Source: Lysobacterales bacterium (lineage in GTDB: Bacteria; Pseudomonadota; Gammaproteobacteria; Xanthomonadales; Rhodanobacteraceae). Taken from it: a DNA stretch of 64,000 bases. How positions within the stretch are numbered: the first letter of the stretch is position 1; each line of letters starts with the position of its first letter. The translations under genes were made by a program, and so were the position numbers. The DNA lies in NCBI GenBank assembly GCA_017305055.1, contig JAFKMZ010000005.1, forward strand, positions 62,001 through 126,000. Reading direction: 5' to 3'. The notes under the pieces are model-generated. The model worked only from the letters and a program-made list of their open reading frames with translations. It was not told the origin of the DNA and ran no database searches. Below, one piece after another: positions 54,112-60,570 of the stretch.

Positions 54112-55695
54112 ATGCCGATGCAAACGCCGCTGCAACCCGTCAAGCGCGGGGGGGTGTATCACCTGCGCCTGCACGTCCCGGCCGATCTTTGGCAGCTCAT
54201 GGGACGCACTCAGATATGGCGCAGTCTGCGCACGGGTGACCTGCGCATCGCTCGCCAGCGCGCGCGTGCTACGTGGGACGCTGCACGGGCATACTTCCAT
54301 CATGTCCGCACAAGGGGGCTCAACATGGACCGCTCACAACTCGACGCACTGGCGCGCCGGTATCTCTCCGCGCGCTTCGATCAGGCGGAACAGTGGCTGG
54401 CGGAAACTACCGATGAGGTCGCGCGCGATGTGCAGGGGGATCGGCTCGGGGAGCGCGGCGACCTGGTAACGGCCGCGCTCACCTATGGCGACTACTCCAG
54501 CACGCTTGATCGTGCGCGCGGCCTGCTCCCTGACGCTGACGAACTTACCCACGCGAAGCTGGCCCGTCGCCTGCTCGAAGCGGAACTAGAGGCGATCAAG
54601 GCAGAGTGTCGCGCGCTCAGCGGCGAGCCCTTAGTGTTCCCCTCGCTGGTCGCCACAGCGCCCGCAGCGGTGGGCGAGGAACCCAAGGAAACCCCGCGCC
54701 TGTCGGAGGTGCTGGCTGCATATGTGGAAGAGCATGTGCGCGAGAAGAAGTGGAACCCCAAGACACGGGCACAGCGCGAAACGCACGGGGAGGAGATTGT
54801 CGAATTGCTCGGTGATCCGCGCGTCGGGGATGTAACCAAAGCGGACATGCGCGCGCTCGCGCAGACCATCGCGCGGCTCCCCTCGAACCCCACCAAGAAG
54901 TGGCCCGGCAAGACCCTTACCGAAGTCCTGGAGCTGACCAAGGATGGCACCGTGGTAGATATCCGCGCGCCCCGGTCACTGAATACCAGCCTCCAGCTTG
55001 TGCGGTCCCTGTTCGCCTGGGCCGTGCTGCAAGACATGATCCCCAAGTCCCCCGCCGTTGTGCTTGGCTATCACGACGAGGGCGACCCAATGGACAAGCG
55101 TTACCCGCTCACGGATGCGGACATAAGGGCATTGCTTGCCCATATCGGGGATGAGCGCGCGCCGTACTGGTGGTGGATTCCCCGCCTGCTCGCATACAGT
55201 GGAATGCGTTTGAGTGAAGCGGTACAGCTCCGCCGCGAGGATGTCCACGACATGGAGGGCATACAGGTGTTCAGCCTGAATACCGAAGGGGGCCGCCGCC
55301 TGAAAAATCATCAGAGCCGTCGCATCGTCCCCGTACACCCTCGGCTCATCGCGTTGGGGTGGATTGATTATGTGCAGGCGCGGCCAGAGGGGTTCTTATG
55401 GCCGTCGCCACCGCGCGATGAAAACCCGAAGCACGGTCCCGGCGACTACCTGTCGAAGCGGTTGAATACCTGGCTCCGCGCGGCCGGGGTGACGGACCCC
55501 AAGAAAGTTGCCGCGCATAGTTTCCGCCATCGGTTGAAACAAGACCTAGAGGACGCCGAAGTGCCAATGCCTCTCATCAATGCAATCTGCGGATGGAAAA
55601 CCTCGGGTACCGGCTCGACGGTATACGGCGGCGAAACGAAGCGCGGTCGCGAGCGCATGCTAAAGGCGTTGTCGAATGTCGAGCTGCCCATCTAG
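54112..55695 (+). CDS. int: Tyrosine integrase of the element
   Basis: About 527 aa from ATG 54112; a GTG at 54061 would add 17 residues. The N-terminal segment (GVYHLRLHVPADLWQLMGRT, about residues 12-32, then RSLRTGDLRIARQRAR) resembles the DUF6538 arm-binding domain. A SAM-like core domain lies near residues 200-260. Catalytic residues: Arg in YSGMRLSEAVQL, Lys in RRLKNHQSRR, His-x-x-Arg in HSFRHRLKQ, Trp in place of the second His (GWKTSGTG) and Tyr in TVYGGET. The set is complete, so it should be active. It reads inward from attL. Confidence 0.92.
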   Translation: MPMQTPLQPVKRGGVYHLRLHVPADLWQLMGRTQIWRSLRTGDLRIARQRARATWDAARAYFHHVRTRGLNMDRSQLDALARRYLSARFDQAEQWLAETTDEVARDVQGDRLGERGDLVTAALTYGDYSSTLDRARGLLPDADELTHAKLARRLLEAELEAIKAECRALSGEPLVFPSLVATAPAAVGEEPKETPRLSEVLAAYVEEHVREKKWNPKTRAQRETHGEEIVELLGDPRVGDVTKADMRALAQTIARLPSNPTKKWPGKTLTEVLELTKDGTVVDIRAPRSLNTSLQLVRSLFAWAVLQDMIPKSPAVVLGYHDEGDPMDKRYPLTDADIRALLAHIGDERAPYWWWIPRLLAYSGMRLSEAVQLRREDVHDMEGIQVFSLNTEGGRRLKNHQSRRIVPVHPRLIALGWIDYVQARPEGFLWPSPPRDENPKHGPGDYLSKRLNTWLRAAGVTDPKKVAAHSFRHRLKQDLEDAEVPMPLINAICGWKTSGTGSTVYGGETKRGRERMLKALSNVELPI

Positions 55696-55808
55696 GGGAT
55701 CGTCTCGGGGTGGGATAAACCCATTGCTGGGCCTTTCCCCTGAAGCTCCCCGTGCGTGTTTCACTTGGTCCCGTGGCAGTGTCGCCACGTCACCAGAGGT
55801 GGTCCATC

Positions 55809-55985
55809 ATGCGTATCGACTACGCTACCGAATGCCTGTTACCAGGTGAGCGCGCACCCTTCATTGTTGCTGGTCGGTATCAGTGCGGCGAACGGCAGGT
55901 GTGGGGGGTGGCGGTGTCACTCTTCCGCCGCCGCCTCATCCTCGACTACTTCCCCCGCCAGCGCGCGGTACAAGTCGTCCACTGA
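55809..55985 (+). CDS. Possible small protein after the integrase (58 aa)
   Basis: MRIDYATECLLPGERAPFIV opens the frame; AGAGGTGG about 9 bp upstream is a good ribosome-binding site. No recognised domain. Its last 69 bases lie antisense over the end of the 55917-56405 gene, so both may not be real. The codon pattern is weak evidence. Could be an excisionase-like regulator by position only; no helix-turn-helix is evident. Confidence 0.3.
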   Translation: MRIDYATECLLPGERAPFIVAGRYQCGERQVWGVAVSLFRRRLILDYFPRQRAVQVVH

Positions 55986-56405
55986 TTCATCGGCAAGGTA
56001 GGCGGCGCATACATCACAACCAGCGGCGGCCTTGGCATACACCTTGGCCGTTCGCTGCTCCACCTTGGCGCGCAGTGCATCGGCCTTGGCCTTCGCGCCA
56101 TCGGCCTGCATCCCTAGGTCATCCAACGCGGCAACGATGCGCTCCCATCGTGCGGCCTCGACGGTTTCATGTAGCAGCCGCCGCAGTATCCGCACCTCAT
56201 CCTGCGCGGCCTTCCGTGCGCGTTGCTCGGGTGTCGTGCGTACCTTGCGCCTTGCACGCTTGGCGGCTTCGCGCTCTATCCTTGCGGCCATTGCTTCATA
56301 CCGCGCAGCGTCCGCTTCCATCTCCGCCGCGGTCCACGCTGGGCGCGGTGGTGGTCGGGGGGTCGGTGGCAGGCCGCCCCCTGCGCAGTAGCTACTCCGG
56401 CCCAT
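55917..56405 (-). CDS. Element protein, coiled-coil, unknown function
   Basis: 162 aa. Charged and helical through most of its length (EMEADAARYEAMAARIERE, QDEVRILRRLLHETVEAA, GAKAKADALRAKVEQRTAKV), with a CDVC pair near the end. Probably a coiled coil. Last of four overlapping minus-strand genes: its start lies 14 bp inside the end of the gene before it. An internal ATG at 56321 is an alternative start. Function unknown. Confidence 0.6.
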   Translation of the reverse strand: MGRSSYCAGGGLPPTPRPPPRPAWTAAEMEADAARYEAMAARIEREAAKRARRKVRTTPEQRARKAAQDEVRILRRLLHETVEAARWERIVAALDDLGMQADGAKAKADALRAKVEQRTAKVYAKAAAGCDVCAAYLADESVDDLYRALAGEVVEDEAAAEE

Positions 56406-56646
56406 GTTTCCAGTCCATCCGCGCGTGCCCCTCGCACGTGGTCCTGTGCAGCGCGCGGGTTAACTCTAGTTCCGCTTCCTCGATACCCCACGCCCAATAA
56501 TTCCCGCGCAGCGTTTCGGCGTCGGCGTTCTCGATGAACTTCGTAAGGGTGTTAAGAGTGTCCCGCATTTTCTCGATGTGCTGTGCGGCCTTTTCACGGC
56601 GGCGGATGTTTGCAGGGTCAAGGTTCAAGCTCGGGTGTAGGTTCAT
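56392..56646 (-). CDS. Element protein, 84 aa, unknown function
   Basis: ATG 56646 gives MNLHPSLNLDPANIRRREKA followed by a helical region (AAQHIEKMRDTLNTLTKFIE) and an aromatic core (NYWAWGIEEAELELTRAL). No recognised domain. Overlaps both neighbours (29 bp upstream, 14 bp downstream), which indicates translational coupling and supports it being real. Confidence 0.6.
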   Translation of the reverse strand: MNLHPSLNLDPANIRRREKAAQHIEKMRDTLNTLTKFIENADAETLRGNYWAWGIEEAELELTRALHRTTCEGHARMDWKHGPE

Positions 56647-56950
56647 CGTCGGGTGTCTCCATGTCTGCGCCGGTGTCCGCTGCGAATTGCTGCGCGTGTA
56701 GCTCGGCGGCAAGTTGCTGGTTGTGTACTGTCAACCCGTGGCGCATGGGGCGGGTTGCCTTGTGCAGTGCTTCCTCGACCAGTTCCAGCGCGAGGGTGTC
56801 TATGTCCGCATCTTCGGTGTAGCTCATGTATCGATTTGCCTCTGTGGCAAGGTCGCGGATGCGGTCCAGGGTGCATGCTGCCTTGCTGGCGTTTGGACCG
56901 GGGACGAATAGGTGAATGGGTGAGCCTGCTTCAATGTGCACGATGGTCAC
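56618..56950 (-). CDS. Element protein, 110 aa, unknown function
   Basis: Starts MTIVHIEAGSPIHLFVPGPN; acidic, ends in a Pro/Glu-rich tail. A central helical segment ALELVEEALHKATRPMRHGL is the only clear structure. Overlaps the upstream gene by 20 bp and the downstream gene by 29 bp. Unknown. Confidence 0.6.
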   Translation of the reverse strand: MTIVHIEAGSPIHLFVPGPNASKAACTLDRIRDLATEANRYMSYTEDADIDTLALELVEEALHKATRPMRHGLTVHNQQLAAELHAQQFAADTGADMETPDDEPTPELEP

Positions 56951-57110
56951 GGGGTGTTTCCTTGGGGCAACGCGCAGGGCGCGGGATGGTCATGCGGTGG
57001 CCACTGGGGCAACGCGCGGCCGTCAATCGAATGAAGGTCTGGAACGTGTACCCACAGCGGGCGCACGCAAGCGACCAGCCGCCCGAAGGTGGCCGGGGGT
57101 GTTGTGGCAT
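56931..57110 (-). CDS. Small zinc-ribbon-like element protein, 59 aa
   Basis: ATG 57110; MPQHPRPPSGGWSLACARCG. Cys pattern CARC ... CPSGH ... CP over about 30 residues could bind one zinc. First gene of the overlapping minus-strand set; the frame remains open a little upstream (to 57164) with a further Cys pair (CKC), so the start could be earlier. Possibly a DNA-binding regulator of the set; inference only. Confidence 0.5.
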   Translation of the reverse strand: MPQHPRPPSGGWSLACARCGYTFQTFIRLTAARCPSGHRMTIPRPARCPKETPRDHRAH

Positions 57111-57559
57111 GAATGGCGAATCCTGAATGGGCGGTGAATTTACCTTGCGAGGGCACTTGCACATGCGATCCGGTAGGATCAGACTGGACGGTTGGCCCTC
57201 GGTGTGCCTCTAGGATGCCCCTGAGAGCTCCGTAAAGGCACCTAGAAGGCGATCCTAGGGGTACCCCGGTATATCCCTAGCGGGGTGGGGGTCAGAAGGG
57301 CTCAAAACGCCGCAAATTCAGTCCGGGTTTCCGGGCGGTCCCTCCGGGTTGGCGCCGCCGGTCCCTGTGGATCAGCATGACCGGCCTGCGGCCTATCGAC
57401 ACATGCACGGGGTGTGTCCCTGAGTGGTCGGCAAGGGGTGATCGACAGGAACGCATGGCCGGGATGCCTTGCTGTCGATACTTCCCTTGCGGTTGGCTCA
57501 GTGGGTGTAGGTTCGATGATTCTACTTCCCCAATCCTGATTCCCTGCTACGTTGTCCCC

Positions 57560-57619
57560 TGGGTAACCCTGAGGGTTAAACGTAGTGGACCCCTTGGTGT
57601 CCCCTCAGGGTTACCCAGA
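57560..57619. repeat. Perfect 17-bp inverted repeat with 26-bp spacer
   Basis: CTGGGTAACCCTGAGGG at 57560-57576 and its exact reverse complement CCCTCAGGGTTACCCAG at 57603-57619. Both arms are preceded on their left by GTCCCC-like bases. The spacer TTAAACGTAGTGGACCCC... holds no gene. No T tract follows, so a simple terminator is unlikely; a protein-binding site, a nick/hairpin origin or a structured RNA fits better. Confidence 0.85.
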
Positions 57620-57874
57620 TGTACCCCTAGGTTTAGTTCTTAGGTTAGTAAGTAAGTAGTAGAAACGTAGGAGACACCTAAGTAGTAACCTAAGGGTCAT
57701 TTGGTATTAGATTACAACAATGCGCGCGCGCATTATGCGCACACGCCCGCGCGTAGCACGTATCGTGCCAACGTACCTCTAGGCCATATCTGGCGGGCTT
57801 TGTCGGTACTTTGCCCTGATTGCTGTCGGCACCCCTTAGTGACGCCAAAGGTAATGGCGTACATAACCGACCTT

Positions 57875-57956
57875 GTGATTATTACCCACCCGCCATGAAT
57901 AACCCGGTCTGGTGATTATCATCCGCCTGCCATGAATAACCAGACCAGGTGATTAT
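57875..57956 (+). repeat. Iteron-like direct repeats, 37-bp period
   Basis: GTGATTAT occurs at 57875-57882, 57912-57919 and 57949-57956, exactly 37 bp apart. The accompanying block GCCATGAATAACC occurs at 57892-57904 and 57929-57941, also 37 bp apart. Degenerate matches (GTGA at 57839; CATAACC at about 57862-57868) suggest an older fourth unit. The spacing is about 3.5 helical turns. Such arrays are typical of Rep- or repressor-binding sites. Confidence 0.8.
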
Positions 57957-57964
57957 GTCAGCGA

Positions 57965-57992
57965 ACACTCCCAAGGTTTCCCCTGGGAGTGT
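57965..57992 (-). terminator. Hairpin at the 3' end of the 172-aa gene
   Basis: ACACTCCCA (57965-57973) pairs exactly with TGGGAGTGT (57984-57992), with a 10-nt loop that can pair further (AGG/CCC). It lies 15 bp beyond the stop codon of the minus-strand gene at 58008 and just right of the iteron-like repeats. No strong T run follows, so the termination role is moderate. Confidence 0.5.
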
Positions 57993-58007
57993 CACTGGTT
58001 CAATCAA

Positions 58008-58526
58008 TCAGCCTGCGGACTGTGCCCGTGCTGCCTTCCGCAGCCGCTCGGCCAGTGCCTTGGCCTCGGCTTCCTCGGCCAGCTCCAACGCACGGGTCTG
58101 TATGCGGTCCCGCTTGGCAGCTTCCGCTTGCAGCTTGTCCGCCTGGGTCGGTAATGCGGCCTGCGCCTTGGCAATCTCTGCCGCTTGAATGTGCGTGTAC
58201 GGCAGGGTGCTATATCGCAGCGTGTGCAGCTCACGCTCAAGCGCCACACGCCGCGGTCCCTGTAGTACCGGCACGGGTTGTCCGGTGGCCGGGTCAAACG
58301 CCCCCGAGGTTTCCGCAAGCTGCCGCTCATACCGTGCAATCCGGTTGGTAACTTCCTTCACCATCAGTTCGGGTGACTGCGCCCGGATGTACTCATCATT
58401 CGGTGGCGGTGCAGCTTCCCCGATCACCTGCGTTTCAACGCCTCGCCGCTTGTACAGCTCGGCTCCATGTGGTGTCCCTTCCGGTACGTCCAGGGGGTCA
58501 AAGATCATGGCATTGTCGTTGCTCAT
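58008..58526 (-). CDS. Element protein, 172 aa, unknown function
   Basis: ATG 58526 (MSNDNAMIFDPLDVPEGTPH). An extended N-terminus is followed by long charged helices (YIRAQSPELMVKEVTNRIAR; ALELAEEAEAKALAERLRKA) that look like a coiled coil. The start overlaps the stop of the gene upstream (ATGA at 58523-58526). Size and character resemble small phage terminase-subunit or scaffold-like proteins, but no motif proves it. Confidence 0.6.
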   Translation of the reverse strand: MSNDNAMIFDPLDVPEGTPHGAELYKRRGVETQVIGEAAPPPNDEYIRAQSPELMVKEVTNRIARYERQLAETSGAFDPATGQPVPVLQGPRRVALERELHTLRYSTLPYTHIQAAEIAKAQAALPTQADKLQAEAAKRDRIQTRALELAEEAEAKALAERLRKAARAQSAG

Positions 58527-58738
58527 TCCTGCGGCTCCCCTGCCTCGGCCTCGGCTTCGCCTTCCCGTGCCAGCGTTACCAGCCGGTCCACAAGATCGCG
58601 TGCCTTGGCCTGTCCCCACTGGAACGGCTCACGGTGCCCCGTGTATAGCTTGGTGCCATGTGCGGACGCATCCAGCGTGGCAATCAGTTCACGTGCGGCA
58701 TATGCCTGCGCGCGGAGAGTTTCGGGTGTATCACTCAT
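58523..58738 (-). CDS. Small element protein A (71 aa), paralogue of the 58815-59042 product
   Basis: ATG 58738 chosen: AAGGAAG (58744-58750) is a good ribosome-binding site; a start 5 codons earlier would overlap it. Sequence pattern ARELIATLDASA ... QWGQAKARDLVDRLVTLARE matches that of the neighbour at 58815-59042 (ASELIAELD ... KVVELLIQLRNE), including an acidic Glu/Ala tail, so they are likely duplicates. Unknown function. A terminator-like hairpin lies just upstream. Confidence 0.6.
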   Translation of the reverse strand: MSDTPETLRAQAYAARELIATLDASAHGTKLYTGHREPFQWGQAKARDLVDRLVTLAREGEAEAEAGEPQE

Positions 58739-58760
58739 TGGTACTTCCTTCATTGGTGGT

Positions 58761-58788
58761 CAAACAAAAGGCCGCATAACGCGGCCCG
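58761..58788 (-). terminator. Intercistronic terminator-like hairpin
   Basis: On the minus strand GGCCGC-GTTAT-GCGGCC is followed by TTTTGTTTG. It lies between the stop of the 58815 gene and, about 25 bases downstream, the start codon of the 58738 gene. There is little room for a new promoter between them, so it may set the expression ratio by partial read-through. Confidence 0.75.
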
Positions 58789-58814
58789 GTATTCCGCAGC
58801 GTTTCGCTACGGTG

Positions 58815-59042
58815 TCAGCGGGTGGCGAACACGCCGCCGGCGTCGGCTTCGCCTTCATTGCGTAGCTGAATCAGCAGCTCTACAACCTTGCGTGCCCCGA
58901 TGTCCGCCCATAGCTGCCGCTCGGGTGCATCCATGTTTGGGGTGCGTGCGGGGTACATGCGGTCCAGCTCGGCAATCAGCTCGCTGGCGTGCCAGCAAAG
59001 GGTGCGTAGGTGGGCACGCTCGGCCTTGAAGTCTTTGGCCAT
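58815..59042 (-). CDS. Small element protein B (75 aa)
   Basis: MAKDFKAERAHLRTLCWHAS at the N-terminus, then ELIAELDRMYPAR, an aromatic/acidic middle, and VVELLIQLRNEGEADAGG. Predicted helical. Shares its pattern with the product at 58523-58738. It begins 3 bp after the stop of the 59046 gene, so the two are coupled. Unknown function. Confidence 0.6.
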   Translation of the reverse strand: MAKDFKAERAHLRTLCWHASELIAELDRMYPARTPNMDAPERQLWADIGARKVVELLIQLRNEGEADAGGVFATR

Positions 59043-59045
59043 GGT

Positions 59046-59279
59046 TCATTGCTCCGTGGTGGTGGATGGTTGGGTGAAGTCGGCGAATGATTCGGCGGCA
59101 ACCTTGGTGGCCTTCCGAATCCCCGCCTGATACCCCCGGCTATACGCACACTTCGTGGCGCGGTACTGGGGGCTGGTGTGGTAGCGGTCGCGTGCCTTGG
59201 CGGTGCGTTCCGCTCGCTGCGCGATGTAGCGGGCATGGTCATACGCGCGGCGCTTGGCCGCGTATTCGTCGGGTGTCAT
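59046..59279 (-). CDS. Small basic element protein, 77 aa
   Basis: ATG 59279, with AGGAA about 9 bases upstream. Very rich in Arg/Lys/Tyr (AAKRRAYDHARYIAQRAERT, KARDRYHTSPQYRATKCAYS), so it probably binds nucleic acid. No recognised domain. Preceded by a terminator-like hairpin and a repeat-rich leader. Confidence 0.6.
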   Translation of the reverse strand: MTPDEYAAKRRAYDHARYIAQRAERTAKARDRYHTSPQYRATKCAYSRGYQAGIRKATKVAAESFADFTQPSTTTEQ

Positions 59280-59300
59280 GGTGTGGTTCCTATCTTTCGG

Positions 59301-59333
59301 CAAAAAGGGCCGACCAGCGCGCACGGCTGGCCG
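59301..59333 (-). terminator. Terminator-like hairpin just upstream of the 77-aa gene
   Basis: Minus-strand reading: CCAGC (from 59330) pairs with GCTGG across CGTGCGC, with flanking GG/CC, then CCC and TTTTT at 59306-59302. The start codon at 59279 is only 22 bases further on and the ribosome-binding site lies between. Such a position suits attenuation of a leader transcript rather than separation of two operons. Confidence 0.55.
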
Positions 59334-59334
59334 G

Positions 59335-59635
59335 GGTGGTTATCCGGGGGTGCCCCCCAGTCAAACGGGGGTGTGTGTACCGGGGGTCACTGGTATTCAA
59401 ACCGGCGCGCACCAGAGCCTGGGCGTCTGGTGGTTATCCATAGGGGTGTGAAAATCGGCTGCCGCCCCTCGGTTGGCGTCTGGTGTCTTCCGGGGGGGTG
59501 TGAAAATCGGCTGCCGCCCCTCGGTTGGCGTCTGGTGTCTACCAGAGGGTGGGGACAATCAAACCGGGGTGTGTGTACCAGAGGGTGGCAGCATTCAAAC
59601 CGGGGGGTGTGTACCAGAGGTGCCCCCCAGTCACC
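59335..59635. repeat. Modular repeat array in the leader of the small-gene set
   Basis: No gene. A 46-bp unit (GGGGTGTGAAAATCGG...TCTGGTGTCT) occurs twice without mismatch at 59443-59488 and 59495-59540 (52-bp period). Shorter modules of the type TCAAACCGGGGTGTGTGTACCAGAGGG recur about four times (near 59370, 59397, 59559 and 59595). TGCCCCCCAGTCA occurs at both ends (59351 and 59621 regions), and GGTGGTTATCC twice. The array looks like repeated duplication of a control or RNA element. Confidence 0.8.
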
Positions 59636-60271
59636 TCAGCCATCCCCCAGCGGCCTCACGCTCAGCTCTGCATTGATCGCATCCCTTGCCCGTGCCTGCT
59701 TGGTTACGTCACGCTCTACCGCCTGCCAGAACTGCCCCAGCAGAACCCCCAGCACCTCGCGTACTTCCTGCCCCAGCGCATACACGGCGGGGCCGGGCAT
59801 CTTGGCCGCTCCAGGCCGTGGCACGGCTCGCAGCATGTGGTGGGCCAGGTTGACGGTATGGCATGGCCCGTCATCCCACGTCCGCTGGTTGAAGTGTGCA
59901 TATCCTGCGACTGCCAGCAGCTTGGCTAGCATCGTTTCCCCCGTCGCTCCATCCATCCTCAGCCGCCGCAGTTCCTTGGCGATGGCGCGGTGCGTCTGCG
60001 AACTGCCGCTGTAGGTGCTGCCGTCTACCAGCAGCCGCCCTAAGTACCCCACGGCGCGCTGCATGGCCGGGTGCTGCATCCATCCCGGCAGGTACTGCTT
60101 CACCAGTTCCCGGTAGGGGCCAAGGTCCTGGCGTTTGCGTAGGATGCGGCCGTGTGGGTCGCGGGTGTAGTGGTCCCGGTAGCGGTGCGAAGGGCAGTAC
60201 CGGCTGAACCCCGATGCCCACCTGGGGCACCCTTTGGCGGCGCAGGGTATGCGGTCTAGTGTCTGTTCCAT
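59636..60271 (-). CDS. Element protein with N-terminal zinc-finger-like motif, 211 aa
   Basis: ATG 60271 gives MEQTLDRIPCAAKGCPRWAS. The Cys/His pattern C-x4-C-x10-C-x2-H (PCAAKGC ... YCPSH) in the first 35 residues resembles a treble-clef or HNH-type zinc site. The rest is largely helical and basic (HRAIAKELRRLRMDG; GQEVREVLGVLLGQFWQAVE). It is the largest minus-strand gene of the element, upstream of the repeat leader and 900 bp from the iterons' right side, so a replication or DNA-processing role is plausible but unproven. Confidence 0.65.
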   Translation of the reverse strand: MEQTLDRIPCAAKGCPRWASGFSRYCPSHRYRDHYTRDPHGRILRKRQDLGPYRELVKQYLPGWMQHPAMQRAVGYLGRLLVDGSTYSGSSQTHRAIAKELRRLRMDGATGETMLAKLLAVAGYAHFNQRTWDDGPCHTVNLAHHMLRAVPRPGAAKMPGPAVYALGQEVREVLGVLLGQFWQAVERDVTKQARARDAINAELSVRPLGDG

Positions 60272-60570
60272 TGCTGCACTCTTGAGTTTAGTATTGAATG
60301 ATGGTGGGCACCGCATGGCCAGGGAAAGCTTGGTGGCCAAGTGGTCGCTGGGACCCCTGGGGCGGTCATAGCGGCCCTGTGCGGGGCACCTGGGGGCACC
60401 CTGGCCATTGGGCTTGGTCCAGGTCTGCCGGCTGGGTTCGCCTATACGGAAAAGGTGCCTGAATCGACCCCTTGGAACCCGCGCCATTGCTGGCCCCGAT
60501 CTGCCCCTAGTTGACATACGGCAAACATGTCTTTACCGTATGACCTACCAAGTCCATCAGGGGGCAGACT
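60272..60570. promoter_or_regulatory. Divergent control region of the serine recombinase and the zinc-finger-like gene
   Basis: About 300 bases without a gene between two divergent starts. On the right is TTGACA (60511-60516) followed by an imperfect palindrome CATACGG...CCGTATG (60515-60542). A further ATACGGAAAA half-site is at about 60444-60453. On the left, the AT-rich stretch ATTCAATACTAAACTCAA (about 60283-60300, minus strand) may be the promoter of the gene at 60271. Confidence 0.6.
60511..60542 (+). promoter_or_regulatory. -35 box with overlapping palindrome upstream of the recombinase
   Basis: TTGACA at 60511-60516; the arms CATACGG (60515-60521) and CCGTATG (60536-60542) are exact reverse complements, 14 bp apart, with AAACA/TCTTT continuing partial symmetry inside. 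The palindrome occupies the spacer and -10 area. Serine resolvases bind such sites both for recombination (res subsite) and to repress their own gene. Confidence 0.6.

Larger units (their letters stand above)
57111..58007. other. Origin-like non-coding region of the element
   Basis: Nearly 900 bases without a credible gene, and locally AT-richer than the flanks in its right half. It contains a perfect 17-bp inverted repeat (57560-57576 with 57603-57619), a 9-bp inverted repeat CTTAGGTTA/TAACCTAAG (57640-57648, 57686-57694), a 16-bp palindrome AATGCGCGCGCGCATT (57719-57734), a 10-bp palindrome GGGGTACCCC (57258-57267), six CTAG sites, and direct repeats with a 37-bp period (57875-57956). A replication origin or a complex control region is the natural reading. 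Confidence 0.65.

Noticed and set aside
57875..57956. CRISPR array
   Set aside because: Only three repeats of 8-13 bp with a fixed 37-bp period and similar spacers; no cas genes in the window. Iteron-like instead.
59335..59635. CRISPR array or protein-coding repeats
   Set aside because: Modules are of unequal length, spacers are not unique, and no frame reads through without frequent stops or has a start with a ribosome-binding site.
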